This document shows positions 61,283-64,000 of a DNA stretch of 64,000 nucleotides, piece after piece. Numbering within the stretch: position 1 is the first letter of the stretch; every line of letters begins with the position of its first letter. The stretch is from the NCBI RefSeq assembly GCF_017873435.1, contig NZ_JAGGKG010000002.1, positions 124,001 through 188,000 on the forward strand, written 5' to 3'. The notes under the pieces were generated by a model. It was not told the origin of the DNA. It searched no databases and was given only the letters and a program-made list of their open reading frames with translations. Both the position numbers and the translations under genes were made by a program. The stretch is from Paenibacillus turicensis. Lineage in GTDB: Bacteria; Bacillota; Bacilli; Paenibacillales; Paenibacillaceae.

Positions 61283-62443
61283 GTGCCAAGAACAAAAATA
61301 TTTATTAGCTCTGTTAATCAGGATGGCTTAAAGTCTCTTCGGAGAAACGCATTTAGACAGCTGACAGCATTAGGACATGAACCACTGATGTGGGAGGAAA
61401 ATCTGGGGCCATGGCCGGCTCACAGTGACCCAATTACACAATGCCTTGAGGCAGTTGAACAATGCGACATTTATTTATTGTTTTTAGGAAATAAAGCAGG
61501 AACCTATGATCCCATTGCCCAAAGAACAGTGACCCATATGGAGTTTATTAAAGCTCATGAGCAAGGTAAAACGATTTTGGTATTTGGTGATGTAGAATTA
61601 AAGTCACTATTTTTTGGTCAAGTTAAACCCATTATTGAACAATTTGTAGAGCAATCGATTGCAAAGCAAGAAAGATTCCCAAGCCCTCTGCATATAATGA
61701 ACAAATTAAGTGCCACTGCCGAAGTACCTTCTCATGTTGATGCTTATGTATGGTATTTTCTTTACGATATGCTGATGCGAAAGGTATACATCGATGATCT
61801 TAGCTTAGGTGTTCCAATTGATTGGGGAGCATATTTTAGCGATTTATTAAGAAGAGGTTCACTTCTCTTACCACTAGAACCATTTATTGAGGATAATACG
61901 ACACGACTTGAGCAATTTGATGAGGCTTTTGATATTCTAAGCGGACTTATCCCTGAAATCCAAATTAGTAGCTTGAAAAATGCAAATCGTTTTTTAGAGT
62001 CATTGGTCTCTCGCCTACAGGGTGGAGTGATTGAGCAAAACTACGGCCCATATATGTCTGAAAAAGTAGGCTATTATGAAAACTGTAGCGGGGCTACCTT
62101 GTATCGCTTTGAGGATGAACTTTCGAAGCTTGTACTCGTCGCCGCTGCTGGAGATGCTAAAGGTCCTGACATCTACGAGTTAGATAATCAAAGCTCATAT
62201 GCTGTCCTAACCTATAACATGGGTGATCAAGAAGAACAAATTTTTTATAAAGAATCAAAAGCGATGTTTTATTATTGCATCAGAATGGGTAAATATGTAT
62301 TAACATTACATTTTCCATGTAATCCAGCTTGGGATTATGTGATGTTTATCCACTACAAAGAATACGCAAATCATGCTATACTTAGTAAAAATCCACTAGT
62401 AATACAATTCATTAAACTTTTTCTAGGAGGGGTTACATCATGA
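61283..62443 (+). CDS. DUF4062-domain protein
   Basis: The product has 386 residues. The N-terminal DUF4062 domain (about 1-100) shows TKIFISSVNQDGLKSLRRNA, LTALGHEPLMWEE and CDIYLLFLGNKAGTYDP; the fold is like TIR and nucleoside deoxyribosyltransferase domains. The rest (about 110-386) is not recognised. DUF4062 is found in several defence-like proteins, but this gene has no effector domain I can name. Start GTG 61283 with GGGAG upstream. Its stop overlaps the next small gene by four bases. Confidence 0.75.
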   Translation: MPRTKIFISSVNQDGLKSLRRNAFRQLTALGHEPLMWEENLGPWPAHSDPITQCLEAVEQCDIYLLFLGNKAGTYDPIAQRTVTHMEFIKAHEQGKTILVFGDVELKSLFFGQVKPIIEQFVEQSIAKQERFPSPLHIMNKLSATAEVPSHVDAYVWYFLYDMLMRKVYIDDLSLGVPIDWGAYFSDLLRRGSLLLPLEPFIEDNTTRLEQFDEAFDILSGLIPEIQISSLKNANRFLESLVSRLQGGVIEQNYGPYMSEKVGYYENCSGATLYRFEDELSKLVLVAAAGDAKGPDIYELDNQSSYAVLTYNMGDQEEQIFYKESKAMFYYCIRMGKYVLTLHFPCNPAWDYVMFIHYKEYANHAILSKNPLVIQFIKLFLGGVTS

Positions 62444-62631
62444 GTGCTGGCGTTTTCGTATCTATAAATGGAATAGTGTCTAGAGCAAAAGGTTCTCAAC
62501 CAAAAGATGCATTACTTTTCGCGCCCACCCAAAAAAATTCCTCCCAAATTGTTCGCGATCAACGTATAGCAATGAAGCAGGCTAATAAACAGATCAAGGA
62601 CCGATTTGCTCAGGCTAATAAAAGAGCATAA
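62440..62631 (+). CDS. small protein coupled to the DUF4062 gene
   Basis: The product has 63 residues, basic, mostly helical (RDQRIAMKQANKQIKDRF). ATG 62440 lies behind AGGAGGGG and overlaps the DUF4062 stop (ATGA), so translation is coupled. No domain is recognised. It may form a complex with the DUF4062 protein (inference from coupling). Confidence 0.65.
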   Translation: MSAGVFVSINGIVSRAKGSQPKDALLFAPTQKNSSQIVRDQRIAMKQANKQIKDRFAQANKRA

Positions 62632-62711
62632 CTTTAATTTAATTAATGTCATTAATTAATCAATTTCACTTTGGGTATATAATATTCTAATTACAATTGA
62701 ATTTGTTGTTG

Positions 62712-62747
62712 AGCCGACCTTTATGTAATGTAAGGGTCGGCTTTTTT
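62712..62747 (+). terminator. terminator after the DUF4062 operon
   Basis: AGCCGACC, loop, GGGTCGGCT, then six T on the plus strand. Confidence 0.9.
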
Positions 62748-62872
62748 GACCTAATTTGGATCAAATGGATGTTCCTTTGTCTTAAAAGAGTAAAACTTGG
62801 TTTTATCACCTATGAACTTTATAATAGATAAGGATGATATGTTTAAAGCACAAAAGGAGTTGACTCATTGTT

Positions 62873-63535
62873 ATGCCATTCCATCGCGTACTCATTATGG
62901 TGGCAGTTGAAGCTGAGCGTGAAATGTTGCTAGACGTCGCCAATCCAAGGGTGCAAATTGACGTTCAACTCGCAGGGGTAGGACCTATTGCGGCTGCAAC
63001 CAATACTGCAATCCAACTAACGAAGCAGCGTTACGATCTTGTTATAAGCGCAGGCATCGGAGGAGGTTTTAACTCCAAAGCTCACATAGGAGACTTAGTC
63101 ATAGCAAATACAATTATTAGCGGGGATTTAGGTGCCCAAAGTGAGGATGGTTTTCTTTCATTAGACAAGCTAGGCTTTGGTACCAACTGTATTTCTACTC
63201 CTGAAGGTTTAGCTACACGTATATATAATGCCTTATCTGCTTCATCATCGCTAGAAACACGTGTACATATCGGAGATATTATTACACTTTCTACAGCAAC
63301 AGGTACATTAGCCACTGCACAACAATTAGCAAACCGTTATCCTAACGTTTATGCAGAGGCAATGGAAGGCTTTGGTGTTGCTTATGCTGCTCATAATGCA
63401 GGCATTCCAGTGATTGAATTACGTTCCATTTCTAATATGGTAGGTCCTCGTCAACGTGATAAGTGGGACATCCCAACTGCACTACGTACATTAAAGCAAA
63501 TATGCTCAATTTTACCGGAGGTACTATTACAATGA
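62873..63535 (+). CDS. mqnB: futalosine hydrolase
   Basis: The product has 220 residues, in the nucleoside phosphorylase/hydrolase fold: ISAGIGGGFNSKAHIGDLV is the ribose-binding part, and EAMEGFGVAYAAHNAGIPVIELRSISN the base-binding part. MqnB removes the base from futalosine in the alternative menaquinone pathway. The next gene, mqnD, confirms this. ATG 62873 is about 14 bases after AAGGAG; a rarer start three codons upstream is possible. Overlaps mqnD by ATGA. Confidence 0.9.
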   Translation: MPFHRVLIMVAVEAEREMLLDVANPRVQIDVQLAGVGPIAAATNTAIQLTKQRYDLVISAGIGGGFNSKAHIGDLVIANTIISGDLGAQSEDGFLSLDKLGFGTNCISTPEGLATRIYNALSASSSLETRVHIGDIITLSTATGTLATAQQLANRYPNVYAEAMEGFGVAYAAHNAGIPVIELRSISNMVGPRQRDKWDIPTALRTLKQICSILPEVLLQ

Positions 63536-64000
63536 TTAATATTGCATTTTCCCCCTGTCCTAACGATACATTCATTTTTCATGCTTGGGTACATGGTCTC
63601 ATTCAAGATGCACCAAAGCTCAATGTGATGTATGCGGATGTGGATATTACTAACAATATTGCTACCAATCCAAATGAATCGAGCCCTGATATTATGAAAA
63701 TTTCATATGCGGCATTACCTTGGGTGCTTGATAAATATACGTTGCTCCCCTGTGGAGGCGCATTGGGTAGAGGTTGTGGCCCACTTGTGCTTACAGCAGA
63801 GCAATGCACACCACAATATTTGTCAGGCCGAACGGTAGCTGTACCAAGCGAACGCTCTACTGCTTACTTATTGTTTAGGTTGTGGGCTGCAAAGTATGTT
63901 CCACATGGGATTGGAAAAATTATCGTCATGCCATTTGAAAAAATTATGCCTGCCGTTCAGCGTGGTGAGGTTGATGCAGGACTTGTCATTCATGAAGCAA
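63532..64000 (+). CDS. mqnD: 1,4-dihydroxy-6-naphthoate synthase (3' end off the window)
   Basis: The visible 156 residues begin INIAFSPCPNDTFIFHAWVHG, the hallmark of MqnD, and include ISYAALPWVLDKYTLLPCGGA and GRGCGPLVL and GEVDAGLVIHEA. MqnD converts cyclic dehypoxanthine futalosine to dihydroxynaphthoate. The fold is that of a periplasmic-binding protein used as an enzyme. ATG 63532 overlaps the stop of mqnB, and CGGAGG lies upstream. The rest is outside. Confidence 0.9.
   Translation, partial: MINIAFSPCPNDTFIFHAWVHGLIQDAPKLNVMYADVDITNNIATNPNESSPDIMKISYAALPWVLDKYTLLPCGGALGRGCGPLVLTAEQCTPQYLSGRTVAVPSERSTAYLLFRLWAAKYVPHGIGKIIVMPFEKIMPAVQRGEVDAGLVIHEA

Overview
The window is a stretch of chromosome from a low-GC, endospore-forming Gram-positive bacterium of the order Bacillales. 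The evidence is bacillithiol-pathway genes (yojF-bshB2, a BrxC/YtxJ monothiol protein), an SpxH/YjbH-type thioredoxin-fold protein, spore-related genes (SpoVB-like flippase, YheC/D-like ATP-grasp protein), a FapR box in front of fabH, a T-box in front of tyrS, an SLH-domain surface protein, and futalosine-route menaquinone genes (mqnB-mqnD). A large HTH/TPR regulator and the SLH protein make a Brevibacillus-like or Lysinibacillus-like host plausible, but the genus is inferred, not shown. No rRNA, tRNA, CRISPR array or phage structural gene was seen.

Layout. 1-5.7 kb: a truncated epimerase gene, a short membrane protein, a very large hybrid sensor kinase, a frameshifted DUF421 (YetF-like) gene and an internally deleted glutathione peroxidase. 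5.9-17 kb: cell surface and general accessory genes (SLH/Fn3 protein, secreted erythromycin-esterase-like protein, amidase, flippase, MFS/LysR pair, acetyltransferase, spore ATP-grasp protein, SpxH-like protein with a divergent HxlR regulator). 17-34 kb: a TetR-controlled MMPL exporter with two clear operators, bacillithiol genes, Ohr, FabH, YeiH-type exporter, sugar acetyltransferase followed by a 210-bp MITE-like element, BrxC, MetE, a TspO-like protein, a phosphoesterase lipoprotein and an alpha/beta hydrolase. 33-48.5 kb is the accessory core: a lone tyrosine recombinase beside two dif-like 28-mers that flank one gene, then an extended RiPP region. 48.5-64 kb is mostly housekeeping: tyrS, regulators, nrdI-nrdE-nrdF with NrdR boxes, small proteins, PAP2 phosphatase, nitroreductase, a DUF4062 gene with a small overlapping partner, and mqnB-mqnD running off the right edge.

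The most interesting system is the peptide (RiPP) locus at 41.6-48.4 kb, read on the minus strand: ABC exporter, radical SAM/SPASM maturase, a maturation protein, an acyl-carrier-related protein, a Cys-rich precursor whose seven cysteines alternate with single residues, and a subtilisin-like protease. A divergent sigma factor gene sits upstream. It resembles the CLI_3235/CcpM class described mainly from clostridia. About 5 kb away lies a partial copy of the operon tail: the last codons of the acyl-carrier-related gene, an intact second precursor with a nearly identical leader and a changed core, and a protease pseudogene with an internal deletion of about 320 bp. A BlaI/M56 (BlaR1-like) pair with a 22-bp inverted-repeat operator region and a solute-binding lipoprotein lie between the two copies.
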